Shown piece after piece: positions 11,101 to 20,384 of a DNA stretch of 64,000 nt (its first letter is position 1; each line of letters opens with the position of its first letter). Made by a program: the position numbers and the translations under genes. The DNA is taken from positions 6,138,001-6,202,000 of the forward strand of contig NC_047073.1 of assembly GCF_902459465.1 (NCBI RefSeq), written 5' to 3'. Under the pieces are notes generated by a model. It was not told where the DNA came from and searched no databases. It was given only the letters and a program-made list of their open reading frames with translations. This DNA comes from Asterias rubens. Taxonomy: Eukaryota; Echinodermata; Asteroidea; Forcipulatida; Asteriidae.

Positions 11101-13016
11101 TCTCATCATCTCTTCCTTCGTCAGACTTAATGGCGTTAGCATCTTGCGATGATGGCGGACGTGCCAGGTCTACGTCTTCCCCTGTGATGCCAAGTCCTCC
11201 CTGGGAAGATGATGTTGAACTCACATCGGAGGAGGATTGCTCATCCTCATCCTTTGTAGCAGATGTGGCAATTTCAACATCAGGATTGATATCAATTTCA
11301 AGATCAAGATTGATATTTTCAAGATGCACTTGAGAGCAGTAAGCATCTTGGTAGATCTGCTGCCTCATTTTCTCCATTCTCAAAACTCTATCTTCTTGCT
11401 CAGCTGATCTTCTCAACCTTCGAGAAAGGACACAAATGAGTATTACAACTTTATATTGAGGTCATAAAGTGAATATCCACCTGTCATCATGTCAATAAGT
11501 GCAAGTGCGGTTTAAAAGTGTTAAGTCAACCGTTGATGTATGCAGGCAAATAGTCACATTCTTCAGTTTAGTGCAATTTATTTAGTGCTGTTTAATTTTT
11601 GTTTGTTTTGTATTGTTGTAACGGACACATCCATCGCAAGCCTTGGCTTTTAGAATGATGCTCGATGTGGAAATAATGTTCAGTTGAATTTAATTGCATT
11701 GAATGGAAGTTAATTGAATTCTCACCTGAGTGGTTGGTAATTTATCATTTGAACCAACTCTGAGACATCGTTGACTGTCTCATCATCTCTTCCTTCGTCA
11801 CACTTAACGGCGTTAGCATCTTGCGATGATGGCGGACGTGCCACGTCTTCGTCTTCCCCTGTGATGCCAAGTCCTCCCTGGGAAGATGATGTTGAACTCA
11901 CATCGGAGGAGGTTTGCTCATCCTCATCCTTTGTAGCAGATGTGGCAATTTCAATATCAGGATTGATATCAATTTCAAGATCAAGATTGATATTTTCAAG
12001 ATGCACTTGAGAGCAGTAAGCATCTTGGTAGATCTGCTGCCTCATTTTCTCCATTCTCAAAACCCTATCTTCTTGCTCAGCTGATCTTCTCAACCTTCGA
12101 GAAAGGAAACAACTGGCTTTATATTTGAGGTCATAAAATGAATATCCACCTGTCAATCATGTCAATTAAAGTCAATTGCGGTTTAAAAGTAGTCAGCCGT
12201 TGATGACACAAGTATTTTTCTTTGTTTACTTTCCATTATATTAAGAGAAGAAGTTGTCTAAATATTTATATCAAGTGATATAATTGTTAAATAAGATATT
12301 CTGGGAGAGTGTGAACATTTACCTGTAAAGAATCCTGCTGGTTGTTGGAAACCTTTCGGGTGCATCTGGGATGTGCCATTTTGGCAGAAGGGGTTTGGGA
12401 TTGTTGTTGGTATCTTCCACCAACCGACCGGGCGGGTATGCCTTCCATGCCCAGTATAACTCTCTGTTGATTATAGATATACTTTGTTAGTTTCACATCT
12501 CTCTGGGGACAGTGCCTTTTATGAAAAAATGAGCATTGTAAAAACATCGGCGACGTTTGTTTACTGTGGTCATGCAGTGGGACGACTCTTTATTTAATAA
12601 AAAAACCAAGATAACAACAAAACACATTATGATTAGGAGAGCCTACTTTTTATTCGGGCAAAACATTCACAAGATATACCTGACACACAAGTATGTATAC
12701 AAAAAATACAAAAAATAGTTAATGGCCTGACGTTTCGACCCTATCAGAGTCTTTCTCGAAGGCTAAAATGATTATATAAAAAATACTTAACAAACTTAAG
12801 TTAACAGTGGAATGCCCAGCAGAGTTGGCCTAAAAAGGTAAAAAATTAAACTGTCGTCAAAAGGCGTATGCGATACTAAAAGTATTGTGTATTGGTTTCA
12901 TCATGAACAAGTGAACAAAATTGAAAAGTTTATAAACTACGGTATAATAATTTGTTTTAGACTTACCGGTAATTCACCGAAGTCAACTTCTCAATCGCTT
13001 TAAGCACTGTAATCAT
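8145..13016 (-). CDS. uncharacterised multi-exon protein with C-terminal divergent protein kinase domain
   Basis: Eight exons spliced by eye on the minus strand: 13016-12967 (ATG, Kozak-like ACCAAAATGA), 12463-12323, 12094-11726, 11417-11049, 10773-10203, 10086-10007, 9762-9418 (or to 9376), 9174-8145 (TAA). Phases agree throughout, giving 984 or 998 residues. The N-terminus (MITVLKAIEK, then YWAWKAYPPGR) is not a family I recognise. Exons 3 and 4 are near-identical acidic, Ser-rich copies; exon 5 carries a 12-residue repeat; exon 7 is Pro/Ala-rich. The last exon holds a kinase domain: glycine loop LGKGINGEVF, AVKK lysine, alpha-C NEI, catalytic HNDLHVGN (HND not HRD), metal site DLG (not DFG), APE, SDVWSLG. 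Lysine, both aspartates and APE are present, so catalysis is plausible. Substrate unknown. The exon 7 donor is the weakest call. Confidence 0.8.
10352..10628 (-). repeat. 36-bp coding minisatellite in kinase-gene exon 5
   Basis: About 7.7 copies of a 36-base unit, in frame, encode the 12-residue repeat ENKSVKVISTSA with few substitutions (I/S/P, K/N and V/F changes). The unit is a multiple of three, so copy-number change keeps the frame. The peptide is basic and Ser/Thr-rich, probably an unstructured linker. Confidence 0.9.
11049..12094 (-). repeat. tandem duplication of a 369-bp exon (kinase-gene exons 3 and 4)
   Basis: Exon 12094-11726 and exon 11417-11049 have equal length and identical phase. 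They translate to 123-residue segments differing at only about ten positions. The offset is 677 bases, and homology extends into the introns (a shared TTTTGTxTTGTTGTA stretch and GGCTTTTAG word downstream of each donor). The exon is phase-symmetric, so duplication or loss keeps the frame. Confidence 0.92.
12464..12966 (-). other. kinase-gene intron 1 with a dispersed-repeat tail
   Basis: No coding sequence seen. 12721-12765 contains GCCTGACGTTTCGACCCTA followed by CTTTCTCGAAGGC, a motif type often found at ends of invertebrate retroelements or SINEs. The donor at 12966-12961 is a perfect GTAAGT on the minus strand. Confidence 0.45.
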
Positions 13017-13330
13017 TTTGGTCGAAATTTCTCGTATTGAGGCAAAACTCAGCTGAAAAACTTGTTGATAACATTCGGGAAATGTATATCGCCAAAAAAT
13101 CCCTGTCTGTCGTACAAACGCATAACACGGACAGAGTTACTTCTGTTATGTTTTGTGTTTATGTATCTCAGGGAGGTGCGCACGTGGGAACGGTTCGGTT
13201 CGAACGGGCGCGCTAAACGCAGCTTGTGTCGTCACAATAGCTTGCATTGATTACGTCATTTAATATTCCACACGCGATGCACCACGCAAAGACCTTTATG
13301 CAAATATATTTTATTCGATATCCATGGTTT
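13017..13330 (-). promoter_or_regulatory. likely 5' UTR and promoter region of the kinase gene
   Basis: Sequence upstream of the ATG at 13016. It is CpG-containing around 13175-13220 (GGGCGCGC), unlike the AT-rich surroundings. No TATA box or transcription start can be placed with confidence. Confidence 0.3.
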
Positions 13331-13633
13331 CATTGTTGACTTTAAACATTGGGTCAATACGTCACATGTCGATGTCCCGGCCGCGTTTTAGTCATAGATA
13401 TAGAATTATATTCTATTCTACATCTATGGTTTTAGTACCGGAACATGGGCGCGCCCATAGATATAGAATATTAGTACCACTCTATATACCACTCTTAAAT
13501 GGCCAGCCACTGTCTAGGATTATATTTGTAGCCCCTTATTATTTGTTTGTATTAGTTTTTAATTAATTATGTTTTAATTAGTAACATTTTAAGGACCAAA
13601 CAGGAACATCTATTAAGCTTATCAGCCTTCTTC
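13331..13633. other. short gene-free stretch with repeated CATAGATATAGAAT words
   Basis: CATAGATATAGAAT occurs at about 13395 and 13456, with an inverted ATTCTACATCTATGG between them. This may be the remnant of a small element. Nothing else is recognisable. Confidence 0.35.
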
Positions 13634-13827
13634 CAATGAATGGTGTATGCTGTTTATCCTCACAGCATGCAAGCTTGCCAAGGAGCAATTGCACCCACTT
13701 CCTGAGGTTGTCTACCTTGCCAACAAGCCCGCTGCTTGCTTCAGCAAAGAGCCCATCATGATGTGCCCAATGGGGATGCAACGTTGAGAGCCCAGAGAAC
13801 ATCTTCACTGGAACCGTCATCCCGACC
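13634..13827 (+). pseudogene. truncated duplicate of vitellogenin exon 8 with its intron 3' end
   Basis: 13661 onward matches exon 8 at 5703-5870 closely (shared TGCAAGCTTGCCAAGGAG- and AACAAGCCCGCTGC-type stretches). The ~40 bases before the AG also match the intron 7 end (ATGGTGTATG, TTATCC, ACAG). Base changes near 13770-13785 (CCAATGGGG then GCAACG) shift the frame and produce a TGA. Because the intron end is included, this is a DNA-level copy, not a retrocopy. It ends abruptly where the next mobile element begins. It cannot encode the domain. Confidence 0.9.
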
Positions 13828-14226
13828 AGGGCCCAATTTCATGGCTCTGCTTACCGCCGAATTCTGCGCTTATGATCGCGATTCTCCGCTTACGTGCAAG
13901 CGCCGAATTTCTGCGCTAGCCTTGTATATAAGCGTAGAATGCCTAGTAACGTGGAGTACGCACGCGCAGAAGCCCAAATTCGCCGCTTACCCGTGAAATA
14001 CGCTTGCCGTAGGCACATAATTTCCTGCTTCCGTACGTGCAAGCGCCGAATTTCTGCGCTAGCCTTGTATATAAGCGTAGAATGCCTAGTAACGTGGAGT
14101 ACGCACGCGCAGAAGCCCAAATTCGCCGCTTACCCGTGAAAAACGCTTGCCGTAGGCACATAATTTCCTGCTTCCGTAAGCGCCGATTCTGTGCTTACGG
14201 TAAGCAGAGCCATGAAATTGGGCCCT
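13828..14226. mobile_element. 399-bp inverted-repeat element with internal 143-bp tandem duplication
   Basis: Perfect terminal inverted repeats of about 29 bases start AGGGCCCAATTTCATGG. Inside, 13894-14036 is repeated almost exactly at 14037-14179 (unit TGCAAGCGCCGAATT... to CTTCCG). There is no transposase; reading frames inside are by-products of the repeat. Family members or fragments are at 20690-21080 and 21110-21850. Confidence 0.85.
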
Positions 14227-14699
14227 GATATGCTAATTAGCGCTTGCGACCAGCGACCAAACGTGATTGGCTAAACATGCCTTGCAGGCGTGGCTTATAC
14301 TAAACGCTAAACCACCATGGGAAATAAAGTTTACATGTAGTTTCCCAACATGTACGTTTACATAGGCAGTTTTACGTAAGCAATTTATATACGTGTACCC
14401 TACAGACAATTCAATATGCATCGGAAACTTGTAAAATACTTAATTATTTCAACAAGATCTCAGCTGGATAATTATAGAACATTCTCCCATGGATTCTTAA
14501 CAACTGTTCCTGTAAACCTTAAATATAAAGTAATGACCATTTATTGGCATAAATACAGGTATTGTCCAAGGCTGTGTCGTGAATACTGCTAATGTGCAAG
14601 TGTCAAGCACAATAAAATACGATAAACCCTCGAACACCATTTTATTTGACAGCTCTATATTTAGCAAGGATTTAGCCTAATATCTGGGGAATATGCACT
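14227..14699. other. gene-free spacer
   Basis: No coding frame, terminal repeats or known family seen in this AT-rich stretch. TTACGTAAGCAATTT near 14370 recalls the neighbouring GCTTAC-rich family but is too short to call. Confidence 0.4.
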
Positions 14700-15675
14700 T
14701 TTCGCCACAATATGCATACAATAACAAACCTGTGATATTGAGCTCAATCGGTCATCGAAGTTGCGAGATAATTATGAAAAAAAAAACACCATTGATGGTT
14801 GTCTTCGAGACCTCAAATTCTAAATCTGAGGTCTCGAAATCAAATGCGTGGACTACTTTGAAACTATAATGGGACTTCTACGGTGGCTCATATCCGCCGA
14901 TTCATAGATAACTCTTGTTTTATTTTACGGCGATATATCACCATACTATTGCGTTATATCGCCGTACTAGTGCGTTATATCGCCGTATTATTGCGTTATG
15001 TCGCCGTATTTTATTGCGTTATATCGCCGTATTTTATTGCGTTATATCGCCGTTTTTTATTGCGTTATGTCGCCGTACTTTGATAATGTTGGGACTGCTT
15101 GAATCAGCAATAAACGAGTATAATTCACAATTAATGTGCCCTAATTAGAAAATAAGTAATTAAAACAAGGTCTCAACTCACCTGAAAAAGTGGACCTCGG
15201 ACGTCGTACCTTGTGTCTTTGCCCCGTAGAATGCTGATATCACAATAAAAAACGGCGATTATAACGCAAAAAAATAGTACGGCGATATAACGCAAAAAAA
15301 TACGGCGATATAACGCAATAGTACGTCGATATAACGCAATAGTACGGCGATATAACGCAATAGTACGGCGATATAACGCAATAAAATACGGCGATATAAC
15401 GCAATAAAATACGGCGATATAACGCAATAAAATACGGCGATATAACGCAATAATACGGCGATATAACGCAATAGTATGGCGATATATCGCCGTGAAATAA
15501 AACAAGAGTTCTCTAGGAATTGGCGGATATGAGCCACCGTACACTTCAGCAGAGGGAGCTGTTTCTCACAATGTTTTATACCATCAACCTCTCCCCAATA
15601 CTCGTTACCAAAAAATGTTTGATGCTAATAATTATTTAGAGTAATATTACCAATAGTGTCCACTGCCTTTAATTG
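14700..15675 (+). mobile_element. MITE of the 'AAAGGCAGTGGACACT' family, split by a later insertion
   Basis: 14700-14878 and 15543-15675 match consecutive parts of the intact copies at 37545-37935 and 56411-56802: GAGCTCAATCGGTCATCGAAG, the inner GAGACCTCAAATTC hairpin, then CAACCTCTCCCC and CCAATAGTGTCCACTGCC. The 5' end is missing. The break coincides with a 5-bp duplicated ACTTC. Confidence 0.8.
14879..15542. mobile_element. palindromic element with TTATATCGCCGTA tandem arrays in both arms
   Basis: Terminal inverted repeats TACGGTGGCTCATATCCGCC are flanked by ACTTC on both sides (14874-14878 and 15543-15547). Each arm carries tandem repeats of 21-24 bases built on GTTATATCGCCGTA: 14930-15080 sense and 15250-15490 inverted. 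The right arm has about twice as many units. The repeats yield long artefactual frames rich in ALYRRI on both strands. No transposase. Confidence 0.88.
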
Positions 15676-15699
15676 TACTCTATGTACACAACTGGCAAC

Positions 15700-15921
15700 T
15701 GAGGGCCCAATTTCTTTCAGCTGCTGCTAAGCACAAAAGTATGTGCTTAGCAATGAAATTTCTACAAAATTTCCATTTATTGCATTGCTTGTTACTGGTA
15801 TTCAAGTGATGTTTGCTTATCCTGAAAATCACGTGAAAATTTGGTTGGTAATTCTGTTATTAACAAGGAAAACATTTCAATGATAAGCAAATTTTTGTGC
15901 TTAGCGAACCCTGCTAAAAGA
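15700..15921. repeat. short inverted-repeat element (GGGCCCAATTTC/GCTTAGC family)
   Basis: Left end GAGGGCCCAATTTC is followed by GCTGCTAAGCACAAAAGT. The right part TTTTTGTGCTTAGCGAACCC is roughly its reverse complement. Same family as 1283-1436 and 51296-51475. 15922-16101 beyond it is homologous, in inverted orientation, to 22435-22590. Confidence 0.55.
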
Positions 15922-16425
15922 AAAAATAAGTACATCGGCGGCGTGTTTTGCATTAGCGCCCTCTACCGACACAATCAGCCAGGTACTGGGCGCGAATTTT
16001 TTTTTCAAGGATGGTAAAGGCCAATAGATTTGCATACACGCTCCCATTGGCTGCCACGCACTTGAGTGTACCATAGAGAATGTATGCACTGTATATTGCT
16101 TAGTCTTGGTGCAAGACGTTTCTCGTTTCCCTTTTCACGCACACCGCGGCCAATTTACCAACAGCGCCCGCACCGACTCAATCCGCACCGACTCACGTGA
16201 CTTAGTTCACTCACCGCTCCCCCGGAGAAACGTCTTGGTCCGTGTACATGTTTGAGTTATGTGACCTCCGTATACATATTCAACGTGTGGGTCAACAAAA
16301 TACTACGCACGCGCACAACTGGAAACAGAGAAGCGGGCCAGCCTGGTAACCTGCATGCATCGTTGTCCGAGTAAACATCGCTGCTGCCGCGGGAACCCGG
16401 GAAATGCACATGTGCGTTTGTTGTT

Positions 16426-16686
16426 GTGCGGTGGAAATCCGAAAAGTTTGCAATGTATTATAATAACAATGACTTCCCTGGCACCGCCGCCGGGCCGTGG
16501 CCGCCTCGGCAAAACTCGATGGTGTTTATTTGCGGCAGAGAACTTGTTACTTGTAGAATAATAATTTCGAAATTAAAGAAAGACAGTCAGTTATTATCGG
16601 TATTAAGCACAATTTTGGGAGAAGAAATCACACCAACCGCCAGTATGAATATATGTGAACAATGTGATTCCAAAGATGCCAAGTGA
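16426..16686 (+). CDS. unrecognised short reading frame at the left end of the inverted-repeat unit
   Basis: 86 codons, starting in a CpG-rich stretch (16300-16520) and ending TGA. The C-terminal part (VLSTILGEEITPTAS, then NICEQC) has a CxxC pair and could be the first exon of a larger gene. The frame has no recognised domain and no clear splice donor. It may be fortuitous. Confidence 0.25.
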   Translation: MRWKSEKFAMYYNNNDFPGTAAGPWPPRQNSMVFICGRELVTCRIIISKLKKDSQLLSVLSTILGEEITPTASMNICEQCDSKDAK

Positions 16687-17023
16687 CGAAAGGGCAAAGT
16701 GATAGGGAACGAAATTAAACAACAGTTCTCGGCCAATGTTGGTTGACATCCAAATGTTCACTAAGTTGGTAATGTCTTATAAGTTATTGTACACTACACT
16801 AACTTCTGAAGAAATTTAAGTCGTAACCACACTGCTTCTCTAAGAAATGCAACTCTTCTTATAAAATCTTTTGTGATTATTTAAAAATCAAATGTCTCTT
16901 TGTTTTTTTCCTGTGGCAAGTTTCATTAAAAGCAACAGATATAATTTAAATGCGAAAAGGGACTCATTAGCCCTTTCAAAAACAACGTGAATTACTGCAA
17001 GATAACCGGGCCAGACAAAATTT

Positions 17024-18175
17024 GACTGGTCTTTTGATCATTGTTTGGACAGTGTGTGTACAGCTTAAAGTTTGCTAATAATAGTCCACACTTGATTGAA
17101 TCTGAACAAAGATACACAACAGATAAGTGTTTCATTGATTGAAAGACATTCATTTTAATAACATCCATTTCAAGTGCCATCAAAATAGTTATGTACATAT
17201 TTACATGTATTTTTTAGTAAAAGAACTTGTATGTAAAACTTAAAACAACAGATGAAGCCTTTGTAACTCGATTGTAAATAATTGCAGGTAATCATTTAAA
17301 TTTTGAAAGGTATACATTTACTGCCTATTAGTTGATGCTGTCCAGTGATATATAGCCACATACATGTAAACTGTTTTTGACTAGGAATTTACATGTGACC
17401 AGCACACCACAAGATAAAACTATGTCTCAGTCTGACTTCATGTGCCAGAGACAGTAACTTGTTGGTTGTTACAGTAACAAAAGGCTATGCATAATGTGTC
17501 AGTTGCTTTTCAAAATCATCATTTGCTACTCAATATTACCATTCAGGATGCAAAAATGCTGGATGAAATTGTTCACTGCTAGTATACATAGAATGCCATG
17601 AAAAAAAGCAGATTTGCATTGAGGTTGGCAAACTACAACATACTATACAACTTTTTTTTCACCAACAATCTTACTTGGTTGTTAACGTTTTCAGCAGCCT
17701 TTTTTTAATTTGACTACATGTTGAGCAGTTTGAAAAAGAAAAAAACAAGAAGACCTAATCAACATGTTTTTGTCTTGAACCTTTGGCAATGATACAATAA
17801 TAGTTGTTTAAAAATTGAGACAAGTTCACTGTGCTTATTATTACAACAGGATGAAGAAAGGACAATCATTGTTTGGTTTCAGTGTAAAAACTCACTGTTC
17901 ATGAAATTAATATAATAACACATGTTGACTACTTCCCTCTAAAATAGTGTCGTATTGGAGAACACACAGTTCTATCTGAATTGGACTTGTCTTTTGATCA
18001 TTGTTTGGACAGTGTGCCTACAGCTTAAAGTTTGCTAATAATGGTTCACACTTGATTAAATATGGACATAAACAAATACATGTACACATAGTCATTGACT
18101 ACAACCAAAAAATCATCATTTAATTGAATATGGTCAAAATTCAAGTGCCATTAAAATAATTATGTACAGTTATTT
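17024..18175 (+). repeat. pair of direct repeats inside the inverted-repeat unit
   Basis: 17024-17200 and 17985-18175 share CTTTTGATCATTGTTTGGAC, TACAGCTTAAAGTTTGCTAA and TTCAAGTGCCATxAAAATA in the same order, about 960 bases apart. 16687-18211 otherwise shows no coding sequence. Confidence 0.7.
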
Positions 18176-18211
18176 TTGGTTTTAAAAACAACCTCAGGTG
18201 AAAACGTGATA

Positions 18212-19975
18212 TTAAACAATTGACTGGTTCAGGATGGAGCGTAGCTGTCCCAGCTGGCCATAGCACTTCCGGAATGCTGAACTCTTGGTTGATGAATTAC
18301 CCCTGTTAAATTAAAAAGAAAAATTATGTTAAGTTAAAAATGTGGAGTATCCATAATTTTTTTGACTAAAAGTTCTTGGCTTTTTCCTTCTCACAGTAGA
18401 AAAGGAAGTAATTATTATTTGGTTAAAACAATAGCACATACAATGTACATGTATTGATATTTGCAAAACATCATGGAGATAATCTAGCTCTCTTTTAAAT
18501 GATTAAAATAAAATCCCTTTCATGACATTGCTGCAAACAATTACAAGTATTTTAAAAAGTTGGGTGAAAACAAAACCTTGTAAAGCTTGATTGTCAATTA
18601 AGGCCACATGTATACAAAAAATATATGTTGATAGTCCCGGCTTTTCAAAAAAAGAGGGGGATGAGGACTGTTTATTTTTGTATTTTTTTTTTCAAAGGTT
18701 GCTGCCAAGCATTGTAGTTCAAACTGGCCACAAATTCTCAAGTTTAGAGTCATCACTTTAAATAGTTTTCAAAAGATTTGTGTTGTTTTCAAGTGCCCTT
18801 GAATTACTCTAGAAACTTGTAGAAATTACAAAATTCCTCATTATACTATAATTTTTAGAGTGCCCCTTATTACCAAGGAGGAAATGAATTGGTACCCTTG
18901 CCCTTTGCAAAAAAGGAGCATACATGCCTGAATATTTATAAGCTAAAGCCATTATAAGAGACTATGGAGAATGGTTCACTAAAGAATAGAGGCTGAGCCA
19001 CCCATGTGAATAGGTCATAAAAACATGAAAGGAATGAAAGCCTGGGCATGCAAAAAGCTTGGTTGAAAGAGCTTGCTGGGTATTAGTTGACAAAGCTTTT
19101 CACAAGAAGCCATTCACAGGTCTGTCATAAACTCCAAATGGCATAAAGGAATAACCCTCTAAGTACTTGAGTTGGTAAATAGGTAGAGCAATAAAAATCA
19201 GCCACAATACCATTCTTGGAAAAAAGCACCGACTCTTGAGCAATGAATTGAATAGAACATCAATTACTAATTATCAAAGTAGAGATTATAGTTATACACC
19301 ATATCTACCTTGTTTAAGCCAAGAGACTATGGCAAAACTCTAAAAAAAAATTAAAAAAAACCTGCCTACCACTATGCTATGTCACTGTGATTTTCTTCAA
19401 GATGCCTAAGATTATTGGAATGTCACACAATAGTCAGATAGTAATCATTTTTAAAAGGTACATACCATTTCGATACGCAATGACTTTCGTCAACAAACAA
19501 TCCACAGCATCTGTTTTTGACCAGCAACAGTAGTTCCTTCCCTTTGCTTGATCAAAGACTCTCTGGACTTGCAAACAGGATCGAGTACTTGGGCGATTGT
19601 TCCAAAACATGATCTGGTATATCCGAAGTAATATCAGCAGCCTCCAGACCGAGTTTGCTTACTCGGTCTAACCATGGCGGAATACATTCCTCCATGGTCT
19701 AACTGATCTACAGCCAGAGCCTTAAGCGGCAAGACGACAACAACCAATGATTTCTCGTCAGCGCCGATGTCGTCGTTATCATGGTTATCGTTTCCACCAA
19801 CAACAACTTTCAAAAAGTCCACAATAACTGTGGAAGCTTGGAAGATCAAGCTTTTTCCAAACCCCATTGGTAAATTGATAAATATATCATTACCCTGGGC
19901 GAAGAGCGTTAACTTGTTGGCTCTTAAACTTATCAAGACTTAACTTTCTTGCAGCAAAATCGATAGCTTCGTCTC
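18212..19975 (-). pseudogene. broken RecQ-like DNA helicase (two exons)
   Basis: Superfamily 2 helicase remnant. Exon 19975-19466 contains in order a Q-motif-like DKFKSQQVNALRPG, Walker A NLPMGFGKS, VLPLKALAVDQL and the DExH box FVDESHCVSKW. The exon ends at a GTATGT donor. Exon 18302-18212 continues in phase (SAFRKCYGQLGQLRSIL, as in RecQ-like proteins between motifs II and III) and stops at TAA. At least two frameshifts (before the Walker A and after AVDQL) and an in-frame TGA after LFASPESL break it. The helicase C-terminal half is absent. I infer a fragment of an amplified RecQ-like gene carried by a mobile unit. Confidence 0.8.
18303..19465. other. intron of the helicase pseudogene
   Basis: No coding sequence. 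18838-18905 contains the dispersed block ending AATTGGTACCCTTGCCCTTT, which recurs at 33266-33325, 42030-42095 and, inverted, 51905-51985. Confidence 0.5.
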
Positions 19976-20384
19976 TACTCTACCAAACGCCACTTTATAC
20001 TTTGAGGGCTAGAGGTTATAGGGCCCCCACGCACAAATGCACCGTCGAAGATTTTCCATGCGCGACGCTTTTGTTGTCGTCGTTGAATTGTACAAGTAGA
20101 TGCCATGCCAAGCTGTTCCCACCAAAGACGTACAGATACCAGACTGATGCCGATACTGCTACGTCAGAGTTATGCAGGCCAAGCGCAGCGGCATGGTTGG
20201 AATGTGCTCGGAATTTCCCGAGCGATTTGTACACGGACCAAGACGTTTCTCCGGGGGAGCGGTGAGTGAACTAAGTCACGTGAGTCGGTGCGGATTGAGT
20301 CGGTGCGGGCGCTGTTGGTAAATTGGCCGCGGTGTGCGTGAAAAGGGAAACGAGAAACGTCTTGCACCAAGACTATATATTGCT

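Larger units (their letters stand above)
16102..20374. mobile_element. 4.3-kb unit bounded by identical 146-bp inverted repeats
   Basis: 16102-16247 and 20229-20374 read as exact reverse complements over 146 bases. Each arm carries its own short inverted ends (CAAGACGTTTCTC and GAGAAACGTCTTG), so the arms could also be two copies of a small MITE. The interior holds a CpG-rich stretch and short frame at the left, direct repeats in the middle and a broken RecQ-like helicase reading inward from the right. Sequence immediately outside both arms is also related in inverted orientation, so exact outer borders are uncertain. Confidence 0.65.

Noticed and set aside
12287..12547. Minus-strand 86-codon frame beginning MFLQCSFF
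   Set aside because: The real exon (12463-12323) overlaps it in another frame (YWAWKAYPPGR), which alone joins in phase to the exons on both sides.
12721..12765. Possible hammerhead ribozyme (minus strand has CTGAT...GTCGAAACGTC)
   Set aside because: The core words are present, but there is no room for a stem II between them and no closing stems, so it looks like a retroelement or SINE end motif.
13890..14228. Overlapping frames on both strands within the inverted-repeat element
   Set aside because: They arise from the 143-bp duplication; both strands are equally open, and the terminal repeats identify a non-coding MITE.
14883..15544. Long frames rich in ALYRRI on both strands
   Set aside because: They are translations of the GTTATATCGCCGTA tandem arrays in a palindromic element, open in several frames on both strands, with no domain or splice context.
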